This document shows positions 63,078 through 64,000 of a stretch of DNA of 64,000 nt, in pieces (position 1 is the first letter of the stretch; each line of letters begins with the position of its first letter). The stretch covers positions 13,470,642 to 13,534,641 of the forward strand of contig OZ037770.1 of assembly GCA_964035545.1 (NCBI GenBank), written 5' to 3'. The notes beneath the pieces are model-generated. The model saw only the letters and a list, made by a program, of their open reading frames with translations. It ran no database searches and was not told where the DNA came from. Source of the DNA: Bugula neritina (Eukaryota > Bryozoa > Gymnolaemata > Cheilostomatida > Bugulidae). A program made the translations under genes and the position numbers.

Positions 63078-63981
63078 TCAATCCTCTTTCTTTGCCTTTA
63101 CATTTTTCTTTCCAAGCACCTCTTTGAGCTCTTTGTTCATATAATACGGCTTCTCTTCAGACCCATCATTCCTTTCAAGGTCTTCCACTACAGGGCCAAG
63201 GACAAATAATTATATTACATATACTACTACTGCTCCTACTATAACTGCTATAACTGCTATTGCTACTACTACTACTGCTACTACTACTACTATAACCGCT
63301 ACTACTGCTATTGCTACTACTACTACTGCTCCTACTATAACTGCTATAACTGCTACTACTGCTATTGCTACTACTACTACTGCTACTACTGCTATTGCTG
63401 CTACTGCTGCTATAACTACTGCTACTGCTACTACTACTACTGCTACTGCTACTACTACTACTATAACTGCTACTACTATCGCTACTGCTATTGCTACTGC
63501 TACTAATACTGCTACTGCTACTACTACTACTACTACTACTATAACTGCTACTACTGCTATTGCTGCTGCTACTGCTGCTATAACTAGTACTGCTGCTACT
63601 GCTACTACTACTGCTACTGCTATTGCTACTGCTACTAATACTGCTACTGCTACTACTACTACTACTACTACTACTATAACTGCTACTACTGCTATTGCTG
63701 CTGCTACTGCTGCTATAACTACTGCTACTGCTACTACTACTACTGCTACTGCTATTGCTATCGCTACTGCTACAGTTACTACTACTACTTTTACTACAGT
63801 ATTCTATAGATAGATAAACAGATGCCCAGTATACCTACATAAATTGGCAAGTACCTATAGCTCACATTGAATAATAATAAGTTGCAATATACTCACGGAA
63901 ACATAAAAACAATGTGTCAACTGCCATGCCGTACACTGAGAAGAATATGGATGCTATCACATAAGTGGAAACTCCAATCAC
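63078..63981 (-). CDS. SLC44 choline transporter-like protein, last two exons
   Basis: Exon 63981-63897 (after CTTAG) encodes VIGVSTYVIASIFFSVYGMA and VDTLFLCF, the last transmembrane helix. Exon 63187-63078 encodes LEDLERNDGSEEKPYYMNKE, then LKEVLGKKNVKAKKED-stop. The SVY.M.VDTLFLCFLEDLERNDGS..PY motif is diagnostic of SLC44/CTL proteins, multi-pass membrane proteins linked to choline and ethanolamine transport. The phases join correctly (C + TG). The rest of the gene lies beyond the right edge. Which paralogue (CTL1-5) cannot be settled; the tail looks most like CTL2/CTL4. Confidence 0.85.
63215..63800. repeat. Long degenerate trinucleotide repeat (ACT/GCT/ATA)n
   Basis: Nearly 600 bp of CTACTACTGCTATTGCTACT-type triplets with higher-order blocks of about 140-160 bp that recur (e.g. 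around 63400 and 63545). It fills most of the last intron of the SLC44 gene. Confidence 0.9.
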
Positions 63982-64000
63982 CTAAGACATTATTAACAAG

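Overview
The window is nuclear DNA of an intron-rich, AT-rich animal. The genes are split into short exons with GT-AG introns. They include a Cys-loop nicotinic-type channel subunit, a rhodopsin-like GPCR, an AMN1-type leucine-rich-repeat protein, an SLC44 choline-transporter-like protein and several discoidin/F-type-lectin-like (F5/8C, FTP) proteins. Dinucleotide microsatellites, Penelope-like elements, Tc1, RTE and tRNA-derived SINE copies are abundant. This mix fits a lophotrochozoan invertebrate (mollusc, bryozoan, annelid or similar). I cannot name the phylum from sequence alone. All multi-exon models were assembled by hand from splice sites, reading phase and protein continuity; no transcript evidence was available.

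Layout. 1-769 (+) is the 3' end of a lectin-like gene. 2828-21101 (+) is a complete paralogue: signal peptide, PAN/apple-like domain, Thr-rich linker and six nearly identical FTP/F5-8C modules, each made of three exons (A, B, C) with module phase 1-1. Its introns are full of TA/TG microsatellites and mobile DNA: an inverted pair of Penelope-like (PLE) 3' ends with two hammerhead ribozymes, a second PLE-like fragment with a different hammerhead, a TTAA-type MITE, and a foldback element containing a Tc1 copy and a truncated RTE retrotransposon. 23320-32998 (-) is a type I membrane receptor (FN3/Ig-like and FTP domains, one TM helix, Lys/Ser-repeat tail) whose 5' end I could not find. 34784-35743 (+) is an intronless GPCR. 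38348-41932 (-) and 43112-45406 (-) are two tandem paralogues of a small secreted Thr/Pro-rich protein family I do not recognise. 48970-55850 (-) is a nicotinic acetylcholine receptor alpha-type subunit. 58000-61147 (-) is AMN1. 63078-63981 (-) is the 3' end of an SLC44 gene.

The genes do not form a pathway. The left half is about extracellular recognition: two secreted lectin-like genes beside a membrane receptor with a similar domain. The most unusual items are the exon-module amplification with repeat-anchored element insertions, two unrelated hammerhead ribozyme types inside introns of one gene, the paired secreted family, and the 24-residue repeats in the receptor tail.
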